From: Holophagae bacterium
Lineage (GTDB): Bacteria; Acidobacteriota; Holophagae; Acanthopleuribacterales; Acanthopleuribacteraceae
Direction of reading: 5' to 3'
DNA: 64,000 nucleotides
NCBI GenBank assembly: GCA_030429565.1
Contig: JAUIFE010000003.1
Span: 124,001 to 188,000, forward strand
The notes under the pieces were generated by a model. It searched no databases. It was not told where the DNA came from and saw only the letters and a list, made by a program, of their open reading frames with translations. This document shows, in pieces, positions 47,180-56,418 of the stretch (the stretch's first letter is position 1; the number at the start of each line of letters is the position of its first letter). The translations under genes and the position numbers were made by a program.

Positions 47180-47638
47180 ATGGTAGCAGTCGGATCGGAA
47201 GCACCTCATTTTGAACTGCCGGGCAACGGCGGGAAAACCATTTCATCGAAGGATTTCGCCGGTAAAAAAGTGGTGCTTTACTTCTATCCCAAGGACAACA
47301 CACCGGGTTGCACCACGGAAGCACAGACATTCCGCGACAACATCGATGCCTTTAAGGCGGCGGGTGCGGTCATTTTGGGCGTCTCGCGCGATTCAGTGAA
47401 GTCGCACGACAACTTCATTACCAAGCAGGAACTGCCCTTCGACTTGATTTCAGACGCGGACGAAACCCTGTGTAAGGCGTTTGACGTCATTAAAGAAAAG
47501 AACATGTACGGCAAGAAGGTGATCGGTATTCAACGCAGTACCTTCGTAATGGACGGTGACTGGAACCTGATCCAAGAATGGCGCAATGTGCGCGTTAAAG
47601 GCCACGTCGAAAAAGTGTTGGCTTTCGTGCAGGGCTAA
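47180..47638 (+). CDS. bcp: Thioredoxin-dependent peroxiredoxin (Bcp/PrxQ type)
   Basis: A 152-residue peroxidase reducing H2O2 and organic hydroperoxides with thioredoxin. The peroxidatic Cys is Cys44 in DNTPGCTTEAQ. The Cys five residues further on, which is the resolving residue in many PrxQ proteins, is absent; position 49 is in TFRDN. The only other Cys is in DETLCKAF, so it may act as a 1-Cys enzyme. The start at 47180 (MVAVGSEAPHFEL) follows AGGAGGG with seven-base spacing. Thioredoxin reductase is encoded at 34352-35287. Confidence 0.93.
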   Translation: MVAVGSEAPHFELPGNGGKTISSKDFAGKKVVLYFYPKDNTPGCTTEAQTFRDNIDAFKAAGAVILGVSRDSVKSHDNFITKQELPFDLISDADETLCKAFDVIKEKNMYGKKVIGIQRSTFVMDGDWNLIQEWRNVRVKGHVEKVLAFVQG

Positions 47639-48182
47639 CCGGCATGTATTACTGGAGATGTGCGACGCGTTGAGGTTGGGCCGGATCCTTGCCGGGCTAC
47701 CGTTGCCGGCGTGTCGCCATGTCTCTGGGTTGTGGTTCGACCGTTCTTTCGGTTGTGGCGCGTACGGCGAAGGCATTAAAACCGAGGGTGGCCGGCCGGC
47801 TATTCGACCATGTACTGTGTCTTCACCAGCCGGTACTTTGGTTGGTCGAGGGGGTCTCGGTTTCCCGGGGTGCGCGCGAAAAATCGCAGTGTCTCCTGAA
47901 ACCGGCAGGGTCCAGCGATGAGGCTAAGGCCCTTCGGCGATAGCGCAGGGGTCGTAACGGGGGACCTTGCCGATCCTGTGACCGTGGCATGCCAATCACC
48001 GGTCGGTGTGGCTCCCAGCGGGCTGATGTTGCCGCATGACTTGGCCGTCGCCGTGCCGTGGTCGCACCCCCAGGCGGCGGTGATCTCTTCAAGCCTGCAG
48101 GCCGATCCGCTCCTGGAAGCGGTTCGGTTCCTTGCATGGCGTGGTTACGGCACTGCGACCGACCCGTTTTAAACGCGACGGG
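47639..48182. other. Convergent-side intergenic region, bcp / gloA
   Basis: About 540 GC-rich bases between convergent genes. Two plus-strand open frames (47689-47943 and 47918-48172) overlap each other and show no family resemblance or ribosome-binding site. The end contains ACCCGT...ACGGGT (48165-48186), a weak hairpin near the gloA stop. Confidence 0.4.
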
Positions 48183-48563
48183 TTAGCGCTGGATCAGTTC
48201 GATCATGTAGCCGTTGGGGTCCTTGACGAAGGCGATCACGGTGGTGCCGTGTTTCATGGGGCCGGCTTCGCGCACGACCTCGCCGCCTTTGTTTTTGATC
48301 GCGTCGCAGGTGGCGTAAATATCGGTGACGGCCAAGGCCACGTGGCCGAAGGCGTCGCCCATTTCGTACTGATCGCGGCCCCAGTTATAGGTCAGCTCAA
48401 TCGAACCATCGTCTGCTTCGGCGCCGTAGCCGACGAAGGCCAAGGTGAATTTACCTTCCGGATAGTCATTGCGACTGTGCAGTTTCATGCCCAAAACGTC
48501 GGTGTAAAAGGCAATCGATGCGTCCATGTCTTTAACTCGAAGCATGGTGTGGATCATTTTCAT
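48183..48563 (-). CDS. gloA: Lactoylglutathione lyase (glyoxalase I)
   Basis: A 126-residue metalloenzyme detoxifying methylglyoxal. It has the single-chain two-beta-alpha-beta-motif vicinal oxygen chelate fold. Metal ligands expected in the family are visible: His in MIHTMLRV, Glu in SIELTYNWG, His in AFGHVALAV and Glu in GYMIELIQ. The signature [10 protein letters not shown] is present. Length matches the nickel-type bacterial enzyme. The MITE-like copy B starts 23 bases upstream of its ATG, so its promoter probably lies within or beyond that element. Confidence 0.94.
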   Translation of the reverse strand: MKMIHTMLRVKDMDASIAFYTDVLGMKLHSRNDYPEGKFTLAFVGYGAEADDGSIELTYNWGRDQYEMGDAFGHVALAVTDIYATCDAIKNKGGEVVREAGPMKHGTTVIAFVKDPNGYMIELIQR

Positions 48564-48585
48564 GGAAACGTCCTCCAGGTTGTTT

Positions 48586-48762
48586 AACCTAAACTGGGCG
48601 ATTCGGGTGGGTTGAATTGCGTAAAGTGTTTTCGTGAAACATGTTGGAGATATGCGTCGGGGGCGCGATCAGCAGGTGCCGCCAAGTACAGCGCGCTTTT
48701 TTCAGATGTTGTCACCCAACAGATCGTGCGATTTGCCCGCCAGGAATCGCTTAGCTTAGGTT
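48586..48762 (+). mobile_element. MITE-like element, copy B
   Basis: A 177-bp element with terminal inverted repeats AACCTAAACTGGGCGAT (48586-48602) and ATCGCTTAGCTTAGGTT (48746-48762), matching at 14 of 17 positions. Body sequence such as GCCAAGTACAGCG and CCCAACAGATCGTGCGAT is shared with copies A and C. It lies in the upstream region of gloA. Confidence 0.7.
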
Positions 48763-49043
48763 TAAGTCGGCGCCAGCTTACCATGATTTGCGCGACGTCT
48801 AGGTTGAACAAAATCAGTGGGTGCAAGCGGTCTTCCGGTTGTCCTTTCGTCGGCTAACACCTGTCGTTTGAGGGGGCTTGTTCTGAGTAGGGCCCTACCT
48901 GTGATTTGTGCCCTGTTTTATGCATAAGGCGCGTTTAAGCTCGGCTGCACACGCGCCGACAAGCTTACTAGTGGAACTGCGCGCCGACACGACGCGCGCG
49001 CGGGTGCAAACCACGACCATCACCGAACCAGGGAGGGAGACGG
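48763..49043. other. Upstream region of the DUF5610-like gene
   Basis: The 281 bases between the MITE-like element and the ATG at 49044 are non-coding by inspection. A GGGAGGGAGA ribosome-binding site is just before the start. No recognisable promoter elements. Confidence 0.4.
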
Positions 49044-49814
49044 ATGGATTTAACGGCCGGCAAAGCTGTAAGCATTTTGAAGCGCGTCGACAAAGACACG
49101 CGCACCTTATTGAGTACCCCCAAAAACCAAAGCGGCGCCGACGCCGCCGGCAAAACCAACGGCAGTCAACTGATTCGCGAGGCCAAGGACGCCCTCGACC
49201 AATCACTGCGTGACACCGTTGATTTATCGCCCGGCACCGGTGTCGGCTTGTCCGACCGCGCCAGTGAATTGCTCGGCGAAATGTCGGAAAAAATGCAGCC
49301 CTTGTTGTCGCTGATTGACGGCGCCTTGGGTCGCCAAAACGGCTTGAACGGCGTGGCCCAAGCCGGCGAGAATGCCTCGCTCGACGATTTGCGCAAGGCC
49401 TTCGGCGTGGAAGGCGGCGTTCCCGACGACGTCCAGAAAAAAGCGCAAGAGCTGTTGGACACCTACTTCAGTGTGGAGGAAACCTCCGAACGCATTTTCT
49501 CGTTTGCCTTTTCCTTTTACAACGGCAGCGAAGACCGCGCCGCCTATGCCGAGCGTTTCGGCAGTTACATTGACGAGGGCTTCCGCCAAGCTGAAAAGCA
49601 ACTGGGCGGTCTTGCCGAAATCTCAGTCGATACTTACAAAGCTATTAAAGAGAAGATTAACGACTTTGTCGGCGAAGACGGGGAAGATGACGGCGGCGGC
49701 ACCGAAGCGACGGAAACCCAAAACAACCCATCCCAAAGCGTCGCCAACGGCACCTACAATCGCGGCGGCAGCCTCGGCGCGGGCAATACCGGGTTTGACG
49801 CTCTACTCGGTTGA
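49044..49814 (+). CDS. DUF5610-like protein
   Basis: A 256-residue acidic soluble protein without signal peptide. The central part (~135-220: SVEETSERIFSFAFSFYNGS, RFGSYIDEGFRQAEKQLGGL, TYKAIKEKINDFV) matches the helical pattern of DUF5610 proteins. The N-terminal ~50 residues look flexible, the region 60-130 holds helices around LLGEMSEKMQPLLSLIDGAL, and the C-terminal tail is low complexity (GEDDGGGTEATETQNN). Function unknown for the family. The start has a strong GGGAGGGAGA site. It precedes a hairpin and a T-run terminator. Confidence 0.7.
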   Translation: MDLTAGKAVSILKRVDKDTRTLLSTPKNQSGADAAGKTNGSQLIREAKDALDQSLRDTVDLSPGTGVGLSDRASELLGEMSEKMQPLLSLIDGALGRQNGLNGVAQAGENASLDDLRKAFGVEGGVPDDVQKKAQELLDTYFSVEETSERIFSFAFSFYNGSEDRAAYAERFGSYIDEGFRQAEKQLGGLAEISVDTYKAIKEKINDFVGEDGEDDGGGTEATETQNNPSQSVANGTYNRGGSLGAGNTGFDALLG

Positions 49815-49980
49815 ACCGAACGGCGGGCAATGGCTTGAGCCCGGTCACATCCGGGCTGGTTTTTAGGGTAAAAGTTAGGTAATTGTAAGATTTTGTCGAT
49901 GGGCTATTTGCGAGGCGCGAAAAAAAACACCAGATTAGAAGTAATCACCCATGCAGGAGCGTGGCGTGAGGCACAACTGA

Positions 49981-50014
49981 ATGACCAAAACCCACCATCT
50001 CTTGTTTTGGTCAT
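49981..50014. repeat. 11-bp inverted repeat
   Basis: ATGACCAAAAC (49981-49991) is the exact complement of GTTTTGGTCAT (50004-50014) with a 12-base loop. It lies between the DUF5610-like gene and the terminator at 50021. Confidence 0.7.
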
Positions 50015-50020
50015 CTTTCA

Positions 50021-50051
50021 CCGGGACTGATTAATTCGTCCCGGTTTTTTT
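50021..50051 (+). terminator. Rho-independent terminator overlapping the SNF2 gene 3' end
   Basis: CCGGGAC (50021-50027) pairs with GTCCCGG (50038-50044), followed by seven T. It terminates plus-strand transcription and its right half overlaps the last codons of the minus-strand helicase. Confidence 0.7.
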
Positions 50052-53000
50052 GTTTTTGCGTTTCTTGGTCGGCGCCGGTTGGTCTTCTTCTTCCACCTCT
50101 GCGCCCTTGATCAGCGACACCAAATCCTGAATGCTCAGTTTGCCGACACTTTCTTGGCCTTCCAGCAGGCTTTGCACCAAGTCGCGCTTACGCGTGTGGA
50201 TGTTGAGAATCGCTTCCTCAATGGTGTTGGTGGCCACCAGTCGGTAAACTGTGACCGCTTGCGTTTGGCCGATGCGGTGGGCACGGTCGGTGGCTTGTTC
50301 CTCGACCGCCGGGTTCCACCAGGGATCCATATGGATCACGTAGTTGGCGTGGGTTAAGTTGAGACCCGTGCCGCCCGCGCGCAAGGACACCAGGAAAATG
50401 GGGACTTCGCCTTCTTGGAACCGTTTTATGATCGCCTGACGGTGTTTCACCGGTGTTTCGCCGGTCATCATGACGTGGGGAATGTGAATGCGGTTCAACT
50501 CGCGTGAGATCAAACTCAAAAACGAGGTGAACTGGCTGAACACCAACACGCGGTGATTCTCGCTGACCAGTTCCTCAACCAATTCCGAGAAGATACTAAG
50601 CTTGGCTGATTCGCCCTTGTAGCGCTCCTCGCACAGGCCGGGGTGACAGGCCATTTGGCGCAAGCGCGTGATCGCCGCCAGCAATTTGAAGCGGATTTTC
50701 TCGTCGACCTCGTCCAATTGACTGAGGATGCGGTTGCGTTCGGATTCGTATTTGGCGCGTTGCGCGTCGCCCAATTCCACCTTCAGGACGATATCGGAAC
50801 GTTCCGGCAGGTCTTCGAGCACGTTGTTTTTGGTGCGGCGCAGGATAAACGGCCGAATCAAGCGACGTAGGTTCTCGAGTTTGTTGGGATCGCGCGCCTT
50901 TTCAATCGGCACCACGTAATTTTTGCGAAAGGATTCCCAGGTGCCCAGCAACTCGGGGTTGAGCATGCGGAAAATACTCCACAGCTCGCCGAGGTGGTTC
51001 TCGAGCGGTGTCCCGGTTAAAGCGAGCGTCCAGTCACGGTTGAGCTGTGAAACGGCAATCGCCGTTTGCGATAAGGCGTTTTTGATAAATTGCGCCTCGT
51101 CCAGGATTAGGGTGCCCCACTGGACCTGCTTGAGTTTTTCGATGTCCTTGAGCACCAGCGCGTAGCTGATGATCAAGATGTCGCCGCCCTTGAGTCGGGC
51201 CAGGCTTTTGTTGCGGCGGCCGTCGGCATAAACAATCGGTTTGAGTTTGGTGGTAAAGCGGCCTACTTCTTCTTTCCAGTTAAAGCCCACGCTGGCGGGC
51301 GCGACCACCAAGGTCGGTCCTGCTTTGGAACGGTCGAGCAGCACGGCCAACGCCTGCACCGTCTTACCCAGGCCCATGTCGTCGGCCAGGCAGGCGCCGA
51401 CACCCAGTTCGGACATGCGGCGCAACCAGCGGTAACCTTCCAACTGGTATTTGCGCAGGTCGGCATTGAGGTCTTTGTTGGGAATGTAGGTTTCGTCTTT
51501 TTTGCCGCGCCAGTCGTCAATGCGTTCCAGCCATTTGGGATCGCCTTCCCAGACCAGGGTCTCCATCTCGGCCAAGACCGCCAGCGCCGCCTTCTTCAGG
51601 CGCATTGACTGATCTTCCTGGTGGACCGCCATTTTGAGCTGGTTGAGTTGTTGGCGCAGTTGTTGGTCGATTTGAATCCATTCACCTTCGCCAACCGCCA
51701 CGTATTGGGTGCCGGCCAAGTGCTGATCGTCTTCGGGAAAGTGTTGAATCGAAAAGGTTTTCTCGTCAGCCATTAGGTGGATTTTCAGCCAAGCCTTGGA
51801 ATCGACTTGTACGCGCAAACCGTTAACTTGGGTGATTTGGTGGATTTTGGGTTCGGTGCGTGCCCATTCGACGTGCCATTCCTCGTGTTCTTTGAGCCAA
51901 TCCATTAAGGCCAGCGCGCGGTCCAGATCGTGGATGATGATTTCGCCGTTGCGATCCGGCCGTTCCTCATAAGGGAAGTGGTCGAGGAAGTTGCGCAGCA
52001 GTTCCTGTTCGGCTTCGAGATCGCGTTCAATCACAATCCCTTTGCCGGTCGAGACATACTGACCCGGAGCGCCTGGCAGAATCCGAGATGTGGCGCTGGG
52101 GTAACGCGTGTGTGGGCTAAGGCTGAAACCTTTGCCCATTTGCAGATCGAGCAGCAGCGTCAAGAACGGCGGTTCTTTTTGAATGATGCCGGCCAAATCT
52201 GCGGGCAGTTTAATGTCGAAGAAACTTTGCAGTTGTTCCAGTCGACCGACATTGTCCAGCAGTTCTTGACGGGTCATGACCGGCTGGAATTGGTGAACTT
52301 CCAGCAGAATGGCGCGACGCATATGGTCGACTTGGCTGACCAGCAGCTCGCCGCGCTCGCGGTCGATGCCCAGGAGACCGCCGTCGACCTCGAAGTAACG
52401 CAAGTTGGGTCGTTCCTCGCCGTCGGGGGTGACCAGCAAGCTGTAGCGTTCGTCGGCGGATTGCAGCTCCAGCTCAACCGTCGCGGTGCGTACGGTGAGG
52501 TGCTGTTCTTCCACGTAAACGCGTGGGTGATTGAGCAGCGACAACCAAAAACCCCAGTTGTAGCGCTGCTGGGGTTCGTAATTGGAGTAGAAAAAAACCT
52601 GGCGAAAAGTCTTGATGAAGTTAAGCAGGTTTTGGTCGGACGGGTCGCCCTGGGTAAACTTGTAGCTGTCGTTGGCGGTTAGCCGGCGTCCGCTGCCGAA
52701 GGTACTGTCGCGAATGTATTTGTGAATTTTGACAACGGGTTCTAGAACCGTGTCTTTGTCCTCGAGTTCCACCGACAAGCGAAATTGGGCATTGTGAAAG
52801 GCCGGCTGATTGAGGTGTTTGTCGAGGAAGTCCAGCGTGTTTTGCTGGGTGCCGGGCAGGATTTGCGCGTTGACCAAATGTTCGGCCAAGCCGCAAATGT
52901 GCTCGCAAACCGAACCGCGTCGGGCGTAGTCGCAGGAGCAATAGGCGCCGGTGATGTTGTAGACTTTCGGGTCGAAGTCGAAACGCACATCCAAGGGCTG

Positions 53001-53147
53001 TCCGCTTTTGTTGCGGATCTTGGCGATGATGACTTCCTCGCGGTCTTCGACTTTGAAATTGCCGGTAAATTGGTGGCCGTGGATCTTGAGTGATTCGGGG
53101 ACGACTTTTAAGAACTCAGCGAGGGCGTTAACTCGGTTTTCCAACAT
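50031..53147 (-). CDS. SWIM zinc-finger SNF2-family helicase
   Basis: A 1038-residue Swi2/Snf2 ATPase. Near the N terminus (~70-90) is a SWIM finger, YCSCDYARRGSVCEHICGLAEH, of the CxC...CxH type. The middle ~450 residues form the SNF2-associated beta-rich part. The helicase core begins near 590: LADDMGLGKTVQALAVL (motif I), DEAQFIKNA (motif II), TGTPLENHLGELWSIF (III), and the C-terminal lobe with FSQFTSFL, GTGLNLTHANYVIHMDPWWNP and RAHRIGQTQAVTVYRL (VI). These bacterial proteins are DNA translocases of unsettled role; some sit in RapA-like or defence contexts. Here it is solitary. The C terminus is lysine-rich. Confidence 0.92.
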   Translation of the reverse strand: MLENRVNALAEFLKVVPESLKIHGHQFTGNFKVEDREEVIIAKIRNKSGQPLDVRFDFDPKVYNITGAYCSCDYARRGSVCEHICGLAEHLVNAQILPGTQQNTLDFLDKHLNQPAFHNAQFRLSVELEDKDTVLEPVVKIHKYIRDSTFGSGRRLTANDSYKFTQGDPSDQNLLNFIKTFRQVFFYSNYEPQQRYNWGFWLSLLNHPRVYVEEQHLTVRTATVELELQSADERYSLLVTPDGEERPNLRYFEVDGGLLGIDRERGELLVSQVDHMRRAILLEVHQFQPVMTRQELLDNVGRLEQLQSFFDIKLPADLAGIIQKEPPFLTLLLDLQMGKGFSLSPHTRYPSATSRILPGAPGQYVSTGKGIVIERDLEAEQELLRNFLDHFPYEERPDRNGEIIIHDLDRALALMDWLKEHEEWHVEWARTEPKIHQITQVNGLRVQVDSKAWLKIHLMADEKTFSIQHFPEDDQHLAGTQYVAVGEGEWIQIDQQLRQQLNQLKMAVHQEDQSMRLKKAALAVLAEMETLVWEGDPKWLERIDDWRGKKDETYIPNKDLNADLRKYQLEGYRWLRRMSELGVGACLADDMGLGKTVQALAVLLDRSKAGPTLVVAPASVGFNWKEEVGRFTTKLKPIVYADGRRNKSLARLKGGDILIISYALVLKDIEKLKQVQWGTLILDEAQFIKNALSQTAIAVSQLNRDWTLALTGTPLENHLGELWSIFRMLNPELLGTWESFRKNYVVPIEKARDPNKLENLRRLIRPFILRRTKNNVLEDLPERSDIVLKVELGDAQRAKYESERNRILSQLDEVDEKIRFKLLAAITRLRQMACHPGLCEERYKGESAKLSIFSELVEELVSENHRVLVFSQFTSFLSLISRELNRIHIPHVMMTGETPVKHRQAIIKRFQEGEVPIFLVSLRAGGTGLNLTHANYVIHMDPWWNPAVEEQATDRAHRIGQTQAVTVYRLVATNTIEEAILNIHTRKRDLVQSLLEGQESVGKLSIQDLVSLIKGAEVEEEDQPAPTKKRKNKKTGTN

Positions 53148-53280
53148 GGAATGACATTACCTTGGTATGCGAAATCGACCGCGCGCAATGCCGAACCCTT
53201 GGTGGAGAACGGTCGACGGCGGAAGCCGTGTGCGCCGGCTGCGGTGCGCTCACCGTCTCGGGCGTGATAAGCCCGAAGAG
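53148..53280. other. Upstream region of the SNF2 gene
   Basis: The segment between the helicase start and MITE-like copy C. It probably contains the helicase promoter; nothing specific was recognised. Confidence 0.3.
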
Positions 53281-53461
53281 GACCGAGACGAAGCAATTTT
53301 AGGCGGCGAGATCGCACAAAGCTGTTGGGCTGCAACATTTCGTAAACATGCCCGCCGTACTTGCCGGCACGCGTCGCGCGCGGCCCCGGTGTGCTTTTAC
53401 GAACAGGTTTTGCGCCAACTTTTTGCGAGATGTCATTCTCCCGAATCGCTCAGTCTAGGTG
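53281..53461 (-). mobile_element. MITE-like element, copy C
   Basis: A 181-bp element in reverse orientation to copies A and B. Read on the minus strand, it begins ACCTAGACTGAGCGAT and has the shared body (GGCAAGTACGGCGGGCAT, CCCAACAGCTTTGTGCGAT) and a diverged far end ending in GTCTCGGTC. It lies 134 bases upstream of the SNF2 gene. Confidence 0.65.
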
Positions 53462-54441
53462 GGAACCAGGGCGATGCCGCGCGCAAGCGCGAGAGTCGTA
53501 CTCGGAGCGCCGAGTGACGATGAACAACGCCGGGGGATCCGAAAAGCTCGCGGTCAACCACGAGCGAGACACGGAACGCATCGGGCGGTCGACATGGTGC
53601 GCAACTGCACAGAAATCATGCAGTTTAGCGGTTTGAGCCAGTTGTACTGCCGGGTGCGAAACACGATCCTGTCTATTATAGCGAGTGCGAATTATAACGA
53701 TATAGGAAATCGTTTAGTGGGCCTCGCCGGGTCGGTCGGAGGCGTTTGAGAACGGCAATGTGTTGGCGGTTTTTGGCTTGGTAAGGTGTTGTTTCATAGA
53801 TGTTTAGGGTTTTTGTGGGGCGGCGGGTTGCGGTGCCGGTTGCGCGCCTGTCGGGTGCAACAAAATACGTTTCTTATACTGAACAGCGCGTGGCCGCCAT
53901 ACTATTGTTTTTTTTGGCTTTGGTGAAACAAACCCTCCATTCTACCTAAAAAACGGCACGGCGCCTAATTTTTGCCGTTCCGGTTGGGGTCGGCCACAGC
54001 CACGCCCCCTTTGACAGCGCCGCTTGTTTGCCTTGTGTGCGAGATTAATGGTGTTTTTTCAGTGGGTCGTATTGGTTCTTGGATTTTGGTATGATGGTGG
54101 CATTCCGGTTTTAGCAGAATTTTGGCCGACAATCGCGGTGGCGCTGTCGTTGACAACACCCCCGGTCGCACTTTTGCCGAAACGGGTTCGCGGCGTCGCG
54201 ACTTTTCGCCTGCGCGTCATCCACGGGCCTCACAAACGGCCCGGGCGGGTTTGCGGTGGTTCGTGGTTGCTCGCTCATTGCAACGTGTTTCGTCTCAAAA
54301 CCACGAAGAGGACCATGTGAACTATGACGTTTCCTGATCAATTTTTCGCTGGGTTTCGGCTCGCAGGGGGTTGCCCGCGCGGCCCGCGACGTCCGCTTCG
54401 CGGTGGGCGGGTCTCGCCGAGATCGGCAACGGGGGCTGGTT
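53462..54441. other. Long gene-free region upstream of the SiaB-like operon
   Basis: About 980 bases with no supported gene. Open frames on both strands are Arg/Gly-rich and lack family resemblance. AT-rich stretches at ~53665-53715 and 53870-53960 may contain promoters. A short inverted repeat, AACGGCA and TGCCGTT, occurs near 53952-53979. Confidence 0.4.
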
Positions 54442-54990
54442 ATGCAGTGGATTGATAGCTCGGAGATCTACAAAAGCCTTGAAGACGAAAAAATTATCAT
54501 GTTCTACAAGGGGCCGGTCCCGCAAGACACCTTGGTTGACATGGGGGCGTTCCTAAAGAGCATGCTTTACGGCAACCCGCGAATCAAAACCATCTTCGCT
54601 ATTTTTGTGGAGATGGCGCACAATATCCTCTACCATTCCGCTGAACGAGAAGTTGTCGATTTGGACGGCAATGATATCGGCGTCGGCCTGATTATTCTGC
54701 GTGAGCAACCCGGGCACTTTGTCTTAAAATCCTGTAATCCCTTACTGGGCGAGGCGGTTCCCGTTTTGCGTCGCAAGTTGGATGAGATTCACAACCTCGG
54801 GAAAGAAGACCTGCGCAAGCTTTACCTCAGCATGCGAAAAACCGGTGAGAACCGCACGCAAAAAGGCGCCGGTTTGGGGCTGATCGAAATCGCCAAACGG
54901 CCCGACACCCAACTTGATTTCGATATCCAACCTTTTAACGATCAATATCATTTGTTCAACCTCACCGCTACCATTGCTAAAGGAGGATAG
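54442..54990 (+). CDS. SiaB-like protein kinase (DUF6272)
   Basis: A 182-residue protein from MQWIDSSEIYKSL (frame open from 54403). It resembles SiaB, which in Pseudomonas phosphorylates the small switch protein SiaC and so blocks it from activating the diguanylate cyclase SiaD. It has an ATPase-like fold: Asn-containing helix VEMAHNILYHSAE (like the N-box) and a G-rich segment NRTQKGAGLGLIEIAKR. The next gene, for a SiaC-like protein, starts two bases after its stop. A SiaA-type PP2C phosphatase, which would reverse the modification, is missing from this operon. Confidence 0.8.
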   Translation: MQWIDSSEIYKSLEDEKIIMFYKGPVPQDTLVDMGAFLKSMLYGNPRIKTIFAIFVEMAHNILYHSAEREVVDLDGNDIGVGLIILREQPGHFVLKSCNPLLGEAVPVLRRKLDEIHNLGKEDLRKLYLSMRKTGENRTQKGAGLGLIEIAKRPDTQLDFDIQPFNDQYHLFNLTATIAKGG

Positions 54991-54992
54991 AT

Positions 54993-55370
54993 TTGCAGAA
55001 GCTCACTCTTGCACGTTCGGTCGATACGCCCGAAGTCGCATTCGATCCCGAAAGTGGGAACTTCCGCTTGGAAGGCGAATCTTATCCCGAGAACGCGCTC
55101 GATTTTTACGGTACCGTATTCGAGTGTCTCAATCAGTACATCGAACGTACCCAGGGGCCGATTGAAGCGCATTTCAAGCTCTCCTACTTTAATTCGAGTT
55201 CATCCAAGTGTTTGCTTGACATTTTTGACATTTTCGAGGCATACAGCTCCGTGAATGGCAAGGTGTGCGTGCATTGGCATTACCAAAAAGACGATGAGGA
55301 CATCAAGGAAAGCGGTGAGGATTTTGCCGACGACTTGAGCCTTGAGTTCAAACTGATTCCCTTCGACTAA
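54993..55370 (+). CDS. SiaC-like regulatory phosphoprotein (DUF1987)
   Basis: A 125-residue STAS-like switch protein. The TTG start follows AAAGGAGG. It contains the DUF1987 pattern: PEVAFDPESGNFRLEGESYPEN at the N terminus, SYFNSSSSKCLLDIFD in the centre and WHYQKDDEDIKESGEDFADD towards the end. In P. aeruginosa SiaC the regulatory residue is Thr68; here Ser68 lies at the same position in YFNSSSSK. When unphosphorylated, SiaC binds and activates the cyclase SiaD. The gene lies between the SiaB-like kinase and a GGDEF gene, so the same switch is expected here. Confidence 0.85.
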   Translation: MQKLTLARSVDTPEVAFDPESGNFRLEGESYPENALDFYGTVFECLNQYIERTQGPIEAHFKLSYFNSSSSKCLLDIFDIFEAYSSVNGKVCVHWHYQKDDEDIKESGEDFADDLSLEFKLIPFD

Positions 55371-55521
55371 CCCGTCGTGCCAAGGAGGGCGGCCGCGGCG
55401 TCGGTCGCCGGGCCCCGTTGCGCGGGGTCGTTGAGGAAAATTGCCATGAAGGTGTCTTGTCAATCCGTCGCGAATCGTCGGCAACCGCCGCGACCGCCTT
55501 CGCTCCTGGGAGGTTTGGACC

Positions 55522-56409
55522 ATGAAGCCCTCTGAAAGCGTGTTCCAACCCGAGCTGGAAATTCTGCGCCTTGCCGAAGTTATTTGCGAGAAACCGCCCG
55601 AACAGTTTGACGATCTCCACCGCGAATACCTGATCCTGACACGCCATTACGCCAAGTTGCTCAAAAACACGATTAAACTCACCGCCGTGGGCGACGGTGC
55701 TCAACGCAAGCTGGTGCGGGCGCGCAACGATTTACTGCAGGCCAAGGCGCGTTTGGAAGATGCTAGCTTTACCGACGCTTTGACCGGTGTGCGCAATCGC
55801 CGCTTTCTCCTCGATTTCATCGACAGCGAGGTGAAATCGGTGCTCAGTCATGATAGCGAGGCCGGTGACCATAATTTACTGTTTCTCATGATCGATATCG
55901 ATCACTTCAAACAGGTTAACGATACCTACGGCCATCCCGTCGGCGACCTGGTACTGGTTCAGTTTTCCAAATTGGTGAGTGCCGCTTGTCGCAAGTCCGA
56001 TACCTTGGTGCGCTGGGGCGGCGAAGAGTTTTTGGTGGTCTGTCGCGATTCCGACGATACCTATCCGGCCAAACTCGCCGAACGGCTGCGCTCCCAAGTT
56101 GATAACCACGAGTTCACGATTGGTGAGGGCCGCATTTTGCGCTGTTCCTGCAGTATTGGTTTTGCCGGCTTCCCCTTTTATCCGCCGTTCCCCGGTTATT
56201 TTGGTTGGTCGCAAATTATCGAAATGGCGGATCAGGCTTTGTATATCGCCAAAAAGTCCGGCCGCAATGCTTGGGTTGGTGTGCAGCCGGGCGCTTTGGT
56301 TCACCACGGGGAAACCCCGCCGACCGACCTTCATTTAGCGCGTCTGTATCGTGAAAAATGGGTGCAGTTCAAAACCTCCTTGGGCGATCCCGCCCAATTG
56401 GTTTTTTGA
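55522..56409 (+). CDS. Diguanylate cyclase (SiaD-like position)
   Basis: A 295-residue cytoplasmic cyclase. An N-terminal helical module (~1-80, with REYLILTRHYAKLLKNTIKLT and a DGAQRKLVRARNDL helix) leads into the GGDEF domain: DALTGVRNRRFLLDF, MIDIDHFKQVNDTYGH, active motif GGEEF and SADQALYIAKKSGRN-like end MADQALYIAKKSGR. Five residues before GGEEF stands SDTL..W rather than RxxD, so I see no clear inhibitory site. The N-terminal module is shared with the histidine kinase encoded next. By analogy with SiaC-SiaD, the SiaC-like protein should bind the N-terminal helices and turn on c-di-GMP synthesis. The ATG at 55522 follows GGGAGG. Confidence 0.88.
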   Translation: MKPSESVFQPELEILRLAEVICEKPPEQFDDLHREYLILTRHYAKLLKNTIKLTAVGDGAQRKLVRARNDLLQAKARLEDASFTDALTGVRNRRFLLDFIDSEVKSVLSHDSEAGDHNLLFLMIDIDHFKQVNDTYGHPVGDLVLVQFSKLVSAACRKSDTLVRWGGEEFLVVCRDSDDTYPAKLAERLRSQVDNHEFTIGEGRILRCSCSIGFAGFPFYPPFPGYFGWSQIIEMADQALYIAKKSGRNAWVGVQPGALVHHGETPPTDLHLARLYREKWVQFKTSLGDPAQLVF

Positions 56410-56418
56410 GAGGCGCCC

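Noticed and set aside
47689-48172. Two overlapping plus-strand open frames between bcp and gloA
   Set aside because: They overlap each other, lack ribosome-binding sites and show no family resemblance or coding-like composition.
53459-53749. 96-residue open frame upstream of the SiaB-like operon
   Set aside because: Begins at the edge of MITE copy C, Arg-rich, with no homology or start signal.
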